A stretch of DNA of 64,000 nucleotides from NCBI GenBank assembly GCA_900541045.1, contig UQID01000006.1, forward strand, positions 1 through 64,000. Direction: 5' to 3'. The stretch is from an uncultured Collinsella sp. (GTDB lineage Bacteria > Actinomycetota > Coriobacteriia > Coriobacteriales > Coriobacteriaceae). Position 1 is the stretch's first letter. Each line of letters begins with the position of its first letter. Shown here piece after piece: positions 18,334-27,639 of the stretch. A program made the translations under genes and the position numbers. Below the pieces are notes generated by a model that was not told the origin of the DNA, searched no databases, and worked only from the letters and a program-made list of their open reading frames with translations.

Positions 18334-18653
18334 GGATGGTGTCCGCTCCTGGGTGGTTTGCGTGGCACGGTCAGTTGTCTGCGGTTATTTGTACCCAAAG
18401 ATGGTGGGTTTATGGGGCCGAGCCGCGGGCGTTCGCATTATCGACACGAGGCGGGGGCGCGGGCGGTGCTGGTTGGGGCGTTGGTGCTGGTGGCGCGGTG
18501 TTTTCGGGGCGTGCGGGCGGCCGCTTGTGACCGTTGGCAGCGGTGGCACTTTCCAGCTTTATTGCAACGGAGTACAATGGGTAACGTTTAAGTTCAACTT
18601 GAAGTTTTAGTCGCGGCATCGGGCTTCGGCCGTAATGCAGGGAAAGGCGTTTC
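18334..18653. other. Gene-free G-rich gap with promoter for the phosphoesterase
   Basis: No credible gene. A promoter-like pair TTTCCA (18550-18555) and TACAAT (18573-18578) with a 17-base spacer points towards the phosphoesterase at 18654. A short palindrome (TTCAACTTGAA) lies after it at about 18594. Confidence 0.45.
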
Positions 18654-19493
18654 ATGGCGATCTATGTGACATCTGATGCTCACGGGCACGTGCGCGCGCT
18701 GGACGAGGCCCTTTCCAAGATCTCGCTGACGTCCGACGACACGCTGTATGTGCTGGGCGACATGATCGACCGCGGTCCCGATCCGGTCGGTGTCATCAAC
18801 TTGGTGCGGTCGCTGCCCAACGCTCGCGTGCTTAAGGGCAACCACGAGCAGATTATGCTCGACGCGATCATTGGCCAGGACCCGCTCGATGCCGAGACCT
18901 GGGATATCAATGGCGGTTGGACCACGCGTCAGCAGCTCAACGAAATGGAATTTGAGGCATACGAGGAGCTGGTGCGCTGGGCTGCTGCCCTGCCGCTGTA
19001 TGCGGTGGCCGAGACTGCCGAGCGGCCGTACCTGCTGGTGCACGCCGGCATTCAGGCCGAGGCGGCGCGTGCGTTTTTGCTTGAGCATGGTGTCGATTGC
19101 GGCGACGGCAGGGGAGCGGTCGATGTCGATAACGAGCTTCTGCAGCAAATGCTCGCCGTGCAGTCGTCCGATGACTTGCTGTGGATTCGTCACGGCTACT
19201 GGGATGCTCCGACGGGACTGCTTTCTGCCGAGGGCAAGGGCCCGGTCGTGGTGAGCGGCCACACGCCCACGGTGTCGCTGGGGCGTTATTGTGAGGTTGG
19301 CGGCCTGGCAGGGCTCGATGAGGAGTCGGGCCGCGGGCGGATGGTGCGCTTGGGTGGCGAGGATACCGCCGGCGTGCCCGATCGCATCGATATCGACTGC
19401 GCGGCGGCCACCGGTTCCGAGTTCGGCCGCGTCGGGATCCTGCGCCTGGACGACGGGGCGGAGTTCTACGCAAACATTCTTCCTGGCGAATAA
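18654..19493 (+). CDS. Metallophosphoesterase (Ser/Thr phosphatase-like)
   Basis: A 279-residue calcineurin-like phosphoesterase. The two-metal site is complete: SDAHGH at the start, GDMIDRGPD near 40, GNHEQ near 63, and the later His residues in LVHAGI and SGHTPT. It resembles bacterial PrpA/ApaH-type enzymes that cleave phosphoproteins or dinucleotide polyphosphates. It is a single gene with its own promoter. Confidence 0.88.
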   Translation: MAIYVTSDAHGHVRALDEALSKISLTSDDTLYVLGDMIDRGPDPVGVINLVRSLPNARVLKGNHEQIMLDAIIGQDPLDAETWDINGGWTTRQQLNEMEFEAYEELVRWAAALPLYAVAETAERPYLLVHAGIQAEAARAFLLEHGVDCGDGRGAVDVDNELLQQMLAVQSSDDLLWIRHGYWDAPTGLLSAEGKGPVVVSGHTPTVSLGRYCEVGGLAGLDEESGRGRMVRLGGEDTAGVPDRIDIDCAAATGSEFGRVGILRLDDGAEFYANILPGE

Positions 19494-19583
19494 CTTTGTT
19501 CCGCCGTTCTACCGAGCGGCGGCCACGTTGACGCTGCGCAGCCCCGAAGCACCCCATCTTGTCGCTCAAACCGTCGCTCGCGA

Positions 19584-19612
19584 ATTTTCTGGGACGGGGA
19601 TTAAATAATCAT
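19584..19612. repeat. Family G repeat (copy 1)
   Basis: TTTTCTGGGACGGGGATTAA followed by ATAATCATT, shared with 32360-32394, where the flanking arms ATGATTTTT and AAAAATCAT pair fully. It lies about 90 bases after a stop codon, as many of these repeats do. Confidence 0.65.
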
Positions 19613-19627
19613 TTGGCCGCCCGCTGG

Positions 19628-19750
19628 CTAAGTGAGTAGACTTTTTTGGAAATGCCGAGCACTCAACATGTTCGCCTCAATAAAACCGCAGGTCACAGAC
19701 TTGTGCTTTGTCGGTGTGGTCGGGGATTCGGTAAAAGTCTACTCACTTAG
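19628..19750. repeat. Covarying-arm element (family F, copy 1)
   Basis: A 123-base element with 18-base perfect terminal inverted repeats (CTAAGTGAGTAGACTTTT at 19628-19645 and its complement at 19733-19750). The interior has TAAAACCGCAGGT at 19681, shared with the copies at 42645 and 42870, whose arms differ in sequence. No open reading frame of note. It sits between convergent genes. Confidence 0.75.
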
Positions 19751-19832
19751 TTTTGCGTGATGCATATTGTCCGCAACGAGACCCCAGCCGGGGTGATTCC
19801 ATCGCAAATTCCGGTGACCGGGGGGCAGCTAA

Positions 19833-21407
19833 TTAGGCGCCGTATGGGTTGCGGTCGCGTTCGATGCGTTGGCGGATGTGGGCGTACTCGACAATCAGCA
19901 GCACCAGCAGCAGGGCCATGATAGCCAGGTAACTCACGACGGCGCCCATCAGGCCCAGCAGGTTGATCAGGATCACCGGGAGCACCACGCTCACGGCAAA
20001 GCAGATGAGGTAAATCTTGGTGACGTCGCCGGCGTGGCGCAGCACCGTGATAATGGCGTAGATAAAATCGATGGCCGCGGTTACGCCGCCGGCGACGACC
20101 ATCAGCAGCGCCAATGTGCGGTAGCGCTCAAAGCTGAGGCCGTACATAAAGCTCATGATGGGGATGCCAGGGCCTTCCATAAACGCGGCGCATGCGCCGG
20201 TGATGACCACGATCAGCGCCATGACGGCGACAATAATTAAGTCAAAACGGCGGCGTTTGCGCGGGTTCGCCCAAATGCTCGACAGACGCAAAAGCTGCGG
20301 TTTATAGACAAATCCAATGCTCAGCAAAATAGCCTGCGCCGGAAAGAACAGGGCATTAAAGTACAGCTGATATTTGTAGGCCAGCGTGCCTTCCATCACA
20401 AACTTGGGCATGCTCTCGATGAGGTTGAACAGGAACAGTGCGCCAAAGAGCGGGGCGCACTGGACAAACAGGTGGCCGACCTCGCGCAGACTCACGCGAC
20501 GCGATTTTTCGGTTTCGAGCAGGGCCAGCGGCGCGGTGACCAGCACGAGCGAGACGATGGCGGTGACACCCATGGCCATGGCCGCGATGGGCATGCTGCG
20601 CGTAAGGAACAGCGCCACGCTAAAGACCGCGATGACGCCGACGGAGCGCAGCGTTTGGCTCATGCCGGCCAGGTAGAGTTTATCGGCCTGCTGCAGGCGG
20701 CCCTCGTACACGTCCGCCACGCCGTCGATCACCTTATACAGGTAGACGCCCAGGCCGATCGTTGCCATCTGCGCGTCGTAGCCGCGGGCACTGCTGTATG
20801 CAAGGCCGCAGGCCAGCGCGAATGCTCCGCAAAGCCAGCGGTTGAGCTGGTAGGAGGCAAAGGACGCCTTCTCGTCGATGTCCGAGACCTGAAAGTTGCG
20901 CACGCCGTAGTTGCACGCAATCATGATGAGCGTGCCGGTGACAAAGGCGATGGAGAACTTGCCGGCCTCCTCGGCGCCTACGAGTTGCGTCGACACAATG
21001 GTGAGCAGCGGAAACGCCATGCCCCATACGGCGGTGCCCAGGGTATTCCAAAGGTAGTCGCGACGGGTGGCGTGATCTTCGTACTCGGCTTCTTGCGTGG
21101 AGAAGCCGCCGCCGTAGACGGCTCCGAGCAGGCGGTTCCACCAGGCATTGACCATGCGGTGGATGGGGCCGGGCTGGCGATCGCGCTCGCGGCGACGGCG
21201 TGTGGCCTGGTTGCTGTCGGGACCGCCGGCGTTACGCTGGCTTAGCTCTTGGACTCGTGAGAGCTCCTCGGCGGTGTGCGATGCGGGGAACAGGCCGTTC
21301 TCGATGCGTCCGCCCTGCCCGTGCGCCCCGCCCGATACGGTGGGGTCGGTGACGCCGTTGCGGCGGGCGATGGCGCGGCGGATGCTATCGAGGGGCGTGA
21401 TGCTCAA
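19833..21407 (-). CDS. Polysaccharide flippase-like (MOP/MATE superfamily) membrane protein
   Basis: A 524-residue protein with a hydrophilic N-terminal tail of about 110 residues (Arg-rich) and then roughly 12 membrane helices. The segment TLGTAVWGMAFPLLTIVSTQLVG and the following FSIAF region resemble the first helices of O-antigen/lipid-linked oligosaccharide flippases. The cargo is unknown, and no glycosyltransferase genes are adjacent. The long soluble N-terminus is unusual for the family. Confidence 0.75.
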   Translation of the reverse strand: MSITPLDSIRRAIARRNGVTDPTVSGGAHGQGGRIENGLFPASHTAEELSRVQELSQRNAGGPDSNQATRRRRERDRQPGPIHRMVNAWWNRLLGAVYGGGFSTQEAEYEDHATRRDYLWNTLGTAVWGMAFPLLTIVSTQLVGAEEAGKFSIAFVTGTLIMIACNYGVRNFQVSDIDEKASFASYQLNRWLCGAFALACGLAYSSARGYDAQMATIGLGVYLYKVIDGVADVYEGRLQQADKLYLAGMSQTLRSVGVIAVFSVALFLTRSMPIAAMAMGVTAIVSLVLVTAPLALLETEKSRRVSLREVGHLFVQCAPLFGALFLFNLIESMPKFVMEGTLAYKYQLYFNALFFPAQAILLSIGFVYKPQLLRLSSIWANPRKRRRFDLIIVAVMALIVVITGACAAFMEGPGIPIMSFMYGLSFERYRTLALLMVVAGGVTAAIDFIYAIITVLRHAGDVTKIYLICFAVSVVLPVILINLLGLMGAVVSYLAIMALLLVLLIVEYAHIRQRIERDRNPYGA

Positions 21408-21586
21408 GGCGGAGTCCTTTCTATTGCTGCGCTCTAGTATAGACGCGGCGGTGTTTGCTCGTGTTTTTGAACGGATTGTTCAATATTTCGGCAGGCGGCA
21501 GAAAATTGTCGGTAAGCGTGCGGTATCCTGTTCAAGTTTTATGACACCCCCGATGCCGCCCTCGCGGTACCAAGGAGCTTTTACCC

Positions 21587-23158
21587 ATGGACGTCGCCGC
21601 ATTTTTGCTGGCTCTTGTGCCTATCATCTGGCTTGTCGTGATGCTGCTGTGCTTTAAATGGCCGGCCTGGAAAGCCGCGATTGGTTCGTTTGTTCTTTCG
21701 TGCGTGCTCGCCTTTGCGTGGTGGCATTTGCCGGTGGCGCAGATAGCCACGGCCTCGCTCGAGGGCTTTTTGATGGCGCTGTGGCCCATCGTGTTGGTGA
21801 TTATCGCCGCCGTCTTTACGTATAACCTCTGCGTTCGCACGGGCGCCATGGACGTGATCGGCAGCATGATCACCTCCATCAGCAGCGATCGCCGTCTGCT
21901 GGCGCTGCTCGTGGCGTGGTGCTTCGGCGGCTTTATGGAGGGCATGGCTGGCTTTGGTACCGCTGTCGCCATTCCCGCCGGCATGCTCGCGGGCCTTGGT
22001 TTTGAGGCCGTGCCTGCCGTGCTGATCTGCCTGCTGGCCAACGGCGTGCCCACGCCCTACGGCTCCATCGGCATCCCCACGGTGTCCGTTGCCGACCTGG
22101 TGGGTCTGGATTCCCTGCACCTGGCGACCGTTCAGCTGGTGCAGCTCGCACCGTTCTTTGTGGTGATGCCGCTGCTCATCGTGTTGGTTGCGGGCCGCGT
22201 GACCGACGATCAAGGCGATGTTGCGAGCGTAGGCGAGCGCCTGCACGGCGTGGCCGGTATCGCGCTGCTCTCTGGCGCGTCCTTTGTCGGCGCTGCCCTG
22301 GTCGTCGCTATGTTTGTGGGCCCCGAGCTTGCCGTGGTCGTGGGCTCCATCGTGTCGCTCGCGCTGACCGCCGCGCTTGCCATGCGCGCCGAGAAGTCCG
22401 GTCACCTGGACGCGCGCTTTCACATGAATATCGAGGCCGGTGAGCAGCTCACCGCTAAGTCGGCGCTTTCTGCCTGGTCGTGTTTCATCCTGATTTTTGT
22501 ACTGCTGTTGGGTACGTCCAACCTGGTGCCCGCCGTGCATGCCGCGCTTGCGCCCTTTGCGAGTCACGTGCAGGTGTATTGCGGCGAGAACCCCGGCACG
22601 CTCACGTTTTCGTGGATTAACACGCCGGGTGTTTGGATCTTCCTGGCCGCGTTTATCGGCGGCGCCATTCAGGGGGCTTCGCCGCGCATGATGGGCGAGG
22701 TGCTGGCCGCGACTGTGAAGCAGATGATGCCGACGGTAATCACGATGCTTTCGGTGCTGGGCTGTGCCAAGGTGATGGGCTATGCGGGCATGATCTCTTC
22801 GATCAGTGCGTTCTGCATTGCCGTCGCCGGTGGTCTGTACCCGATTCTGGCCCCGTGGATCGGTGCCGTCGGTGCGTTCGTGACCGGTTCGGGCACATCG
22901 TCGGGCATGCTGTTTGGTCCCATTCAGAGCCAGGCCGCTTCGGCGCTGGGTGTGAGCGACTACTGGATGGTTGCGCTGAACGCCCTGGGTGTCGCCGCCG
23001 GCAAGATGATCTCGCCGCAAACGCTCGCGATTGGCCTTGCCGCCGTGCACGTGCGCGGTAAGGACGCCGAACTCCTGGGTGCAGTGCTGCCCTACGCCGC
23101 CGGCATGCTGGTCCTCATGAGCGCCATCGCCATGCTCGGCCAAGGCCTGCCACTGTAG
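21587..23158 (+). CDS. lctP: L-lactate permease
   Basis: A 523-residue lactate:H+ symporter of the LctP family with about 13 membrane helices. The family signatures FMEGMAGFGTAVAIPAG and NGVPTPYGSIGIPT are present. The ATG at 21587 follows AAGGAG. It precedes pckA, which could let lactate carbon flow into gluconeogenesis, but the two are separated by repeats and are probably transcribed apart. Confidence 0.93.
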   Translation: MDVAAFLLALVPIIWLVVMLLCFKWPAWKAAIGSFVLSCVLAFAWWHLPVAQIATASLEGFLMALWPIVLVIIAAVFTYNLCVRTGAMDVIGSMITSISSDRRLLALLVAWCFGGFMEGMAGFGTAVAIPAGMLAGLGFEAVPAVLICLLANGVPTPYGSIGIPTVSVADLVGLDSLHLATVQLVQLAPFFVVMPLLIVLVAGRVTDDQGDVASVGERLHGVAGIALLSGASFVGAALVVAMFVGPELAVVVGSIVSLALTAALAMRAEKSGHLDARFHMNIEAGEQLTAKSALSAWSCFILIFVLLLGTSNLVPAVHAALAPFASHVQVYCGENPGTLTFSWINTPGVWIFLAAFIGGAIQGASPRMMGEVLAATVKQMMPTVITMLSVLGCAKVMGYAGMISSISAFCIAVAGGLYPILAPWIGAVGAFVTGSGTSSGMLFGPIQSQAASALGVSDYWMVALNALGVAAGKMISPQTLAIGLAAVHVRGKDAELLGAVLPYAAGMLVLMSAIAMLGQGLPL

Positions 23159-23165
23159 CCGGCAC

Positions 23166-23268
23166 TCTGGGAACGTCCCTAAGTGCCGGCATCTGGGGAC
23201 ACTCCTTGGTTGTTGCCTGTTCAAGAGTGTCCCCAACGGCTAGTCGTTTAAGAACGTCCCCGATGACT
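23166..23268. repeat. Intergenic repeat cluster (families D and C)
   Basis: Family D (CTGGGGACACTCCTT at about 23191, with inverted AGAGTGTCCCCAACG at about 23225; related to 36170-36216) is followed by family C (CTAGTCGTTTAAGAACGTCC onwards, 23240-23268; exact 29-base match at 43217-43245). They lie between lctP and pckA. Confidence 0.75.
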
Positions 23269-23409
23269 GGGCCGCTTGCCTGCGATTTTTGACCGTTGGG
23301 CGGGCGCTTCGCCGTTGCCGCAAAAACGTTTTTGCATATCGGGTACAACGGGCTTTACGTGAGTAAAGTGCGCGCCGCGTCCACGTGCCGCGTTTTTAAA
23401 GGAGGCCCC

Positions 23410-25080
23410 ATGCCTGGTGTTACCCCTGCAGAAGTTCTGTCCAACTTTGGTATTACGCTGGTCGAAGATCCCGCCGAGAATCAGCCCCGCCTGCTGGTTG
23501 ATCTACCCGCCGCGGAGCTCGTCGAGTACGCTATCCGCCGCGAAGAAGGCCGCATGGCATCCAACGGCGCGCTGGTGATCGAGACGGGGGAGCGCACCGG
23601 CCGTTCACCCAACGATCGTTTTATCGTTGACACCCCCGATGTTCACGACAAGATCGCCTGGGGCGCCGTCAACCGACCGCTTTCGATTGAGAGCTACGAG
23701 ACCATCAAGGCCGGTATCGTCGACTACCTCAACGAGCTCGACGTGTTTGTCACGCGCGGCATGGCGGGCGCCGACCGCAACCACACGCGTCGCCTGCTCG
23801 TCGCCTGCGAGCGTGCCAGCCAGGCGCTCTTTATTAAGCAAATGCTCGCTCGTCCGCTTGCCCGCGAAATTGCGCGCACCGGCGAGCCGGACTTTTGCGT
23901 GCTCGCGGCACCTGGCTACCAGTGCGACCCCGCCATCAAGGGCCTCAACTCCAGCGCTGCCGTGGTCATCAACTTCCAGGAGCGCGTGATTCTGGTTGCC
24001 GGCACCGGTTACTCCGGCGAAATCAAAAAGTCCATCTTCAGCGTTATGAACTACCTGCTGCCTGTCGAGGACGACGTGCTGCCCATGCACTGCTCGGCCA
24101 GCATGGATCCCGTCACGCATGAGACCGCGGTGTTCTTTGGCCTCTCCGGCACGGGTAAGACCACGCTTTCGGCCAACCCCACGCGCCTGCTGATCGGCGA
24201 CGACGAGCACGGCTGGTCCGACATGGGCATCTTTAACGTCGAGGGCGGCTGCTACGCCAAGTGCGAGGGCTTGGATGCGTTCCACGAGCCCGAGATCTTC
24301 AACGCTGTTCGCTTTGGCGCCATCTGCGAAAACGTGGTGCTCGATGAGAACCGCAAACCTAACTATGATGACATCTCGATCACGCACAATACGCGCGTGG
24401 CCTATCCCGTCGAGCACATTCCCAACGCGTGGACCAAGGGCATGGGCACCACCCCGAGCGTTGTGCTGTTTTTGACCTGTGATGCCTTTGGCGTGCTGCC
24501 GCCCATCTCGCGCCTGACGGCCGACGCCGCCATGTATCACTTTGTGACGGGCTTTACGGCCAAGATCCCCGGCACCGAGGTCGGCGTCACCGAGCCCACG
24601 CCCACGTTCTCCTCGCTGTTCGGAGAGCCGTTTATGCCGCTCGACCCCATGGTCTATGCCAAGATGCTCGGTGAGCGTATCGCCGACGGTCGCACGCGCG
24701 TCTATCTGGTCAACACCGGCTGGATTGGCGGCGGTTATGGCGTGGGCCATCGCATCGAGCTTGCCTACACGCGCGCCCTGGTGGCCCGCGCCCTCGACGG
24801 TACCATCGAGGACAGCGAGTTTGTGCACGACGATATTTTTAACGTTGACATTCCCACCACGTGCCACGGTGTGCCCGATGGCATCCTGGTGCCGCGCCAG
24901 TACTGGCAGAGCACCGCTCGCTACGACGAGGCAGCGCACAACCTGGCGGTGATGTTTGAGGAGAACTTCGAGAAGAAGTACTCGCACCTGCCCGAGTCCG
25001 TCAAGGCCGCCGGCCCGCACGCTCAAGTGCCCGCCGACGCCCGTCATCGCGGCCGCGGCCTGCTGGGACTCCGCCGCTAG
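23410..25080 (+). CDS. pckA: Phosphoenolpyruvate carboxykinase (ATP)
   Basis: A 556-residue ATP-dependent PEP carboxykinase interconverting oxaloacetate and PEP. GRSPNDRFIV near the N-terminus and the P-loop GLSGTGKTTLS with GDDEHGW are diagnostic of the ATP type. In fermenting gut anaerobes it often works in the CO2-fixing direction towards succinate. The ATG at 23410 follows AAAGGAGG; the 38-codon upstream extension has no family similarity. Confidence 0.97.
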   Translation: MPGVTPAEVLSNFGITLVEDPAENQPRLLVDLPAAELVEYAIRREEGRMASNGALVIETGERTGRSPNDRFIVDTPDVHDKIAWGAVNRPLSIESYETIKAGIVDYLNELDVFVTRGMAGADRNHTRRLLVACERASQALFIKQMLARPLAREIARTGEPDFCVLAAPGYQCDPAIKGLNSSAAVVINFQERVILVAGTGYSGEIKKSIFSVMNYLLPVEDDVLPMHCSASMDPVTHETAVFFGLSGTGKTTLSANPTRLLIGDDEHGWSDMGIFNVEGGCYAKCEGLDAFHEPEIFNAVRFGAICENVVLDENRKPNYDDISITHNTRVAYPVEHIPNAWTKGMGTTPSVVLFLTCDAFGVLPPISRLTADAAMYHFVTGFTAKIPGTEVGVTEPTPTFSSLFGEPFMPLDPMVYAKMLGERIADGRTRVYLVNTGWIGGGYGVGHRIELAYTRALVARALDGTIEDSEFVHDDIFNVDIPTTCHGVPDGILVPRQYWQSTARYDEAAHNLAVMFEENFEKKYSHLPESVKAAGPHAQVPADARHRGRGLLGLRR

Positions 25081-25095
25081 CGTCGCCTCAGACCC

Positions 25096-25136
25096 AAAAC
25101 CACCACAAAGGGGACAGGCACCTTTGTGGTGGTTTT
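25096..25136. repeat. Family A palindromic repeat (copy 2, reversed centre)
   Basis: AAAACCACCACAAAGG at the left pairs with CCTTTGTGGTGGTTTT at the right. The centre GGGACAGGCA is the reverse complement of the centre in copies 3-6, so this copy is inserted in the opposite orientation. It follows pckA and can act as its terminator. Confidence 0.88.
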
Positions 25137-25163
25137 GCTCGCGCGGATGACTCAGGTTACAAT
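25135..25163 (+). promoter_or_regulatory. Promoter for the candidate small RNA/leader
   Basis: TTGCTC (25135-25140), a 17-base spacer, then TACAAT (25158-25163). It overlaps the end of the family A repeat and would start transcription near 25170. Confidence 0.55.
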
Positions 25164-25169
25164 ACGCCT

Positions 25170-25264
25170 GACATATCGTCCCCTTCTCCGGATGGGGACA
25201 GCGCAAGCGCTCTTGTGACGGCACCGTAGGACTTTGAAGGTGGCCGTTGTAAGGGCGCTTTTTG
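25170..25264 (+). ncRNA. Candidate small RNA or terminator-type leader
   Basis: Downstream of a good promoter come two hairpins: GTCCCC/GGGGAC (25178-25199) and a long stem starting AGCGCTCTT (25206) that closes with AAGGGCGCT (25251-25259) and ends in five T. This gives a compact RNA of about 95 bases ending 40 bases before the B3/B4 gene. It could be an independent sRNA or an attenuator. I do not see a T-box, SRP or known riboswitch core. Confidence 0.45.
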
Positions 25265-25307
25265 TTTAGGCGCCCTCACTCGGGCGCGCACAATGAAGGG
25301 AGCACGT

Positions 25308-26027
25308 ATGAAGAGCTTTATTGCCGAGGATTCATTTTGGGAGCTGTTTCCTCAGGCGGCGGTCGGTGTTGTGGTCGTGGAGGGTATGAAGCCCGCGGCC
25401 CAGATACCTCAAGAGGATGTGGACGCGATAGCGGCGCTGCTCGACCGTGCCAATATCGATGCGGAGCGTCATCTGACCAGCGATACAATCAGCGAGAACG
25501 CACCGGTCAAGGCATGGCGCGAGGCCTATCGTCTGTTCAAGACCAAAAAGGGCGCGCGCTGTTCAATCGAGAACCTGTTCAAGCGCGTGCTCAAGGGCAA
25601 GCCGGTGGGCCACATTACGCCCGCGGTGGATATCTATAACACGGTGTCGCTGTCCTATGCACTGCCCGTGGGAGGCGAGGATCTGCATGCGATTGAGGGG
25701 GACCTTCGCTTGAAGGTGACCGACGGCGGGGATGCGTTCCTGCCGCTTGGCGAGGAAGCGGACGACCCGACGCTGCCCGGCGAGCTCGCCTACATTGACG
25801 ATGCGGGCGCCGTGTGCCGCTGCTGGAACTGGCGCGACGGCGTTCGAACGGCTCTATCCGACGATTCGGCCGACGCGTTTTTGGCGATTGAGTGCGTAGA
25901 GCCCGAGCGTATGGGGGACTGTCAGGCCGCCATCGATCGCTTAGCCGAGCTGCTTGAGCGCTATCTGGGGGCGACGGTTGTCGTTAAGACGCTTGTGACC
26001 CGCGACAATCCCCGCGTGGAGCTATAG
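25308..26027 (+). CDS. B3/B4 tRNA-binding/editing domain protein
   Basis: A 239-residue protein matching the stand-alone B3/B4 domain of phenylalanyl-tRNA synthetase beta subunits: NAPVKAWREAYR, then GHITPAVDIYNTVSLSYALPVGG, then GELAYIDDAGAVCRCWNWRD. These proteins probably edit misacylated tRNA. The second ATG (25308) has GGGAG at correct spacing, so the ATG five codons earlier was not used. A structured leader lies upstream. Confidence 0.85.
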   Translation: MKSFIAEDSFWELFPQAAVGVVVVEGMKPAAQIPQEDVDAIAALLDRANIDAERHLTSDTISENAPVKAWREAYRLFKTKKGARCSIENLFKRVLKGKPVGHITPAVDIYNTVSLSYALPVGGEDLHAIEGDLRLKVTDGGDAFLPLGEEADDPTLPGELAYIDDAGAVCRCWNWRDGVRTALSDDSADAFLAIECVEPERMGDCQAAIDRLAELLERYLGATVVVKTLVTRDNPRVEL

Positions 26028-26055
26028 CAACTTCTGCAAATCATACTCGCCGGTC

Positions 26056-26097
26056 AAAACCACCACAAAGGTGCCTGTCCCCTTTGTGGTGGTTTTT
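26056..26097. repeat. Family A palindromic repeat (copy 3)
   Basis: AAAACCACCACAAAGG, centre TGCCTGTCC, CCTTTGTGGTGGTTTTT. It ends in a T-run 70 bases after the B3/B4 stop codon and probably terminates that transcript. Confidence 0.88.
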
Positions 26098-26200
26098 ATG
26101 TTGATGAGTTAACAAATAGGGCGCGCAGTGCTGGCGGCCGCTGGGTACGGTTAAGATGTTTACCCGTTAGCATTATGCAAGCGAAAGGCGGTCGTCTCCC

Positions 26201-26650
26201 ATGCAGCAGAGCGACGAGACACGTTTCGAGGACTTTGTCGGACTGATCAGCGGACTCTACAAGGAGATCCAGCGCATTAAGACATCTGAGGGCGCAAGGC
26301 TGGGCCTTAAGGGCTCCGACATCATGTGCCTGTACTATCTTGAGCGCAGCAAGGACGGCCTGACTGGTGCCGACCTCGCCCGCATGGCTGGCGTGACCCG
26401 CGCTGCCGTCTCGCGCACGCTGGCGCATCTGGAGGAGGGCGGCTACGTCGAAGTCGACGATTCGGGCGATGCCGCCGTTAAGTATCGCGCCCCGGTTCGC
26501 CTGACCACGTTGGGCGGCGAGAGCATGAACGAGGCCGATTGCATTATTCGTGAAGTGCTCGACACCACCGGCAAGGCCATGGGCGTGGAGCAGCGTGAGC
26601 AGATGTATGCGTCGCTGCGTACGATTCTCAACACCTTGCGCGAGCTGTAG
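26201..26650 (+). CDS. MarR-family transcriptional regulator
   Basis: A 149-residue winged-helix regulator. The DNA-binding part is TGADLARMAGVTRAAVSRTLAHLEE, followed by the wing containing YRAPVRLTTLG; helices at both ends would make the dimer. The ligand is unknown. It lies 119 bases upstream of a DegV gene in the same direction, so co-transcription is possible. Confidence 0.87.
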   Translation: MQQSDETRFEDFVGLISGLYKEIQRIKTSEGARLGLKGSDIMCLYYLERSKDGLTGADLARMAGVTRAAVSRTLAHLEEGGYVEVDDSGDAAVKYRAPVRLTTLGGESMNEADCIIREVLDTTGKAMGVEQREQMYASLRTILNTLREL

Positions 26651-26769
26651 GGCCGCCTGGGCATTTGCTTCCCATTATCAACTGCATCGTCCCGTTTAAG
26701 CGCGTATACCGTGCCGGGGCATTGCTGTCAAAATTCCCTGCGCGAGGTCCGCGCAAGAAAGGATTCGCT

Positions 26770-27624
26770 ATGTCCGTCCGCATTATTACCGATTCCGCAA
26801 GCGATATGTCGCCGGCCGAGCATCCGGCACTGGCCGTTTTGCCGCTGTCCGTCACCTTTGGCACCGATGTGTACATGGATGGTGTCGACATCGATCACCA
26901 GCGCTTTTACGAGATGCTCGTGGAGCGCGATGAGCTGCCCAAGACCGGTCAGGTCAACCCGTACGCGTTTTCGCAGGCTATCGCCGAGGTTCGCGAAGCC
27001 GGCGATGAGGCTGTGATTATTGCCGTGGGTGCCAAGCTTTCGGGCACCAATCAGAGCGCCCGTACCGCACTAGCCGAGGCGCCGGGCGGCGACGTGTACG
27101 TGGTAGATAGCAATAACGTCACCCTGGGTGAACGCATCCTGGTTGAGTATGCGCTGCGCTTGGTGGACGAGGGCCGTAGTGCGGCCCAGATCGCGGCGGC
27201 GGTCGAGGCCGTGCGCGACCGCGTGGTGGTTATCGGCCTGCTCGAGACGCTTGAGTACCTGGTGCGCGGCGGTCGCCTGTCTGCTGCTGCCGGCGCCGTG
27301 GGTACGCTTCTCAACGTAAAGCCCGTGGTAGCTGTCGAGGACGGTCTGATCGTGCAGCTGGGCAAGGCGCGCGGTTCCAAGAACGGCCGCAACCTGCTGA
27401 ACCAAAAGGTCGAAAAGGCGGGCGGCATCGACTTTTCCATGCCGTTGGCGCTCGGCTATACGGGCCTTTCGGATGCGGTGCTCAAGAAGTATATCGAGGA
27501 CAGCGCGGCGCTGTGGGCCGGCCACACCGAGGGTGAGTTGCCCGTTCACACCATCGGTGCCACCATCGGCACTCACGTAGGCCCCGGTGCCGTAGCCGTA
27601 GCCTTCTTCCAGCCCGCCAACTAA
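26770..27624 (+). CDS. DegV family fatty-acid-binding protein
   Basis: A 284-residue DegV protein. The N-terminal RIITDSASDM and SGTNQSA bind the carboxylate of a fatty acid; LETLEYLVRGGRLS and NVKPVV are family motifs, and the C-terminus GTHVGPGAVAVAF is standard. These proteins present fatty acids to the FakA kinase; no fakA gene is in the window. The ATG at 26770 follows GAAAGGA. Confidence 0.93.
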   Translation: MSVRIITDSASDMSPAEHPALAVLPLSVTFGTDVYMDGVDIDHQRFYEMLVERDELPKTGQVNPYAFSQAIAEVREAGDEAVIIAVGAKLSGTNQSARTALAEAPGGDVYVVDSNNVTLGERILVEYALRLVDEGRSAAQIAAAVEAVRDRVVVIGLLETLEYLVRGGRLSAAAGAVGTLLNVKPVVAVEDGLIVQLGKARGSKNGRNLLNQKVEKAGGIDFSMPLALGYTGLSDAVLKKYIEDSAALWAGHTEGELPVHTIGATIGTHVGPGAVAVAFFQPAN

Positions 27625-27639
27625 CCGACCCGCCAACAA

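Noticed and set aside
21581..25224. Long minus-strand frames opposite lctP and pckA
   Set aside because: They repeat His/Arg/Gly-rich patterns typical of complementary-frame shadows; the plus-strand genes carry all diagnostic motifs.
25170..25264. T-box or SRP RNA as an explanation of the structured leader
   Set aside because: No specifier stem or AGGGTGGNACC-type antiterminator for a T-box, and no GGAAGGAAGC-type tetraloop region for SRP RNA.
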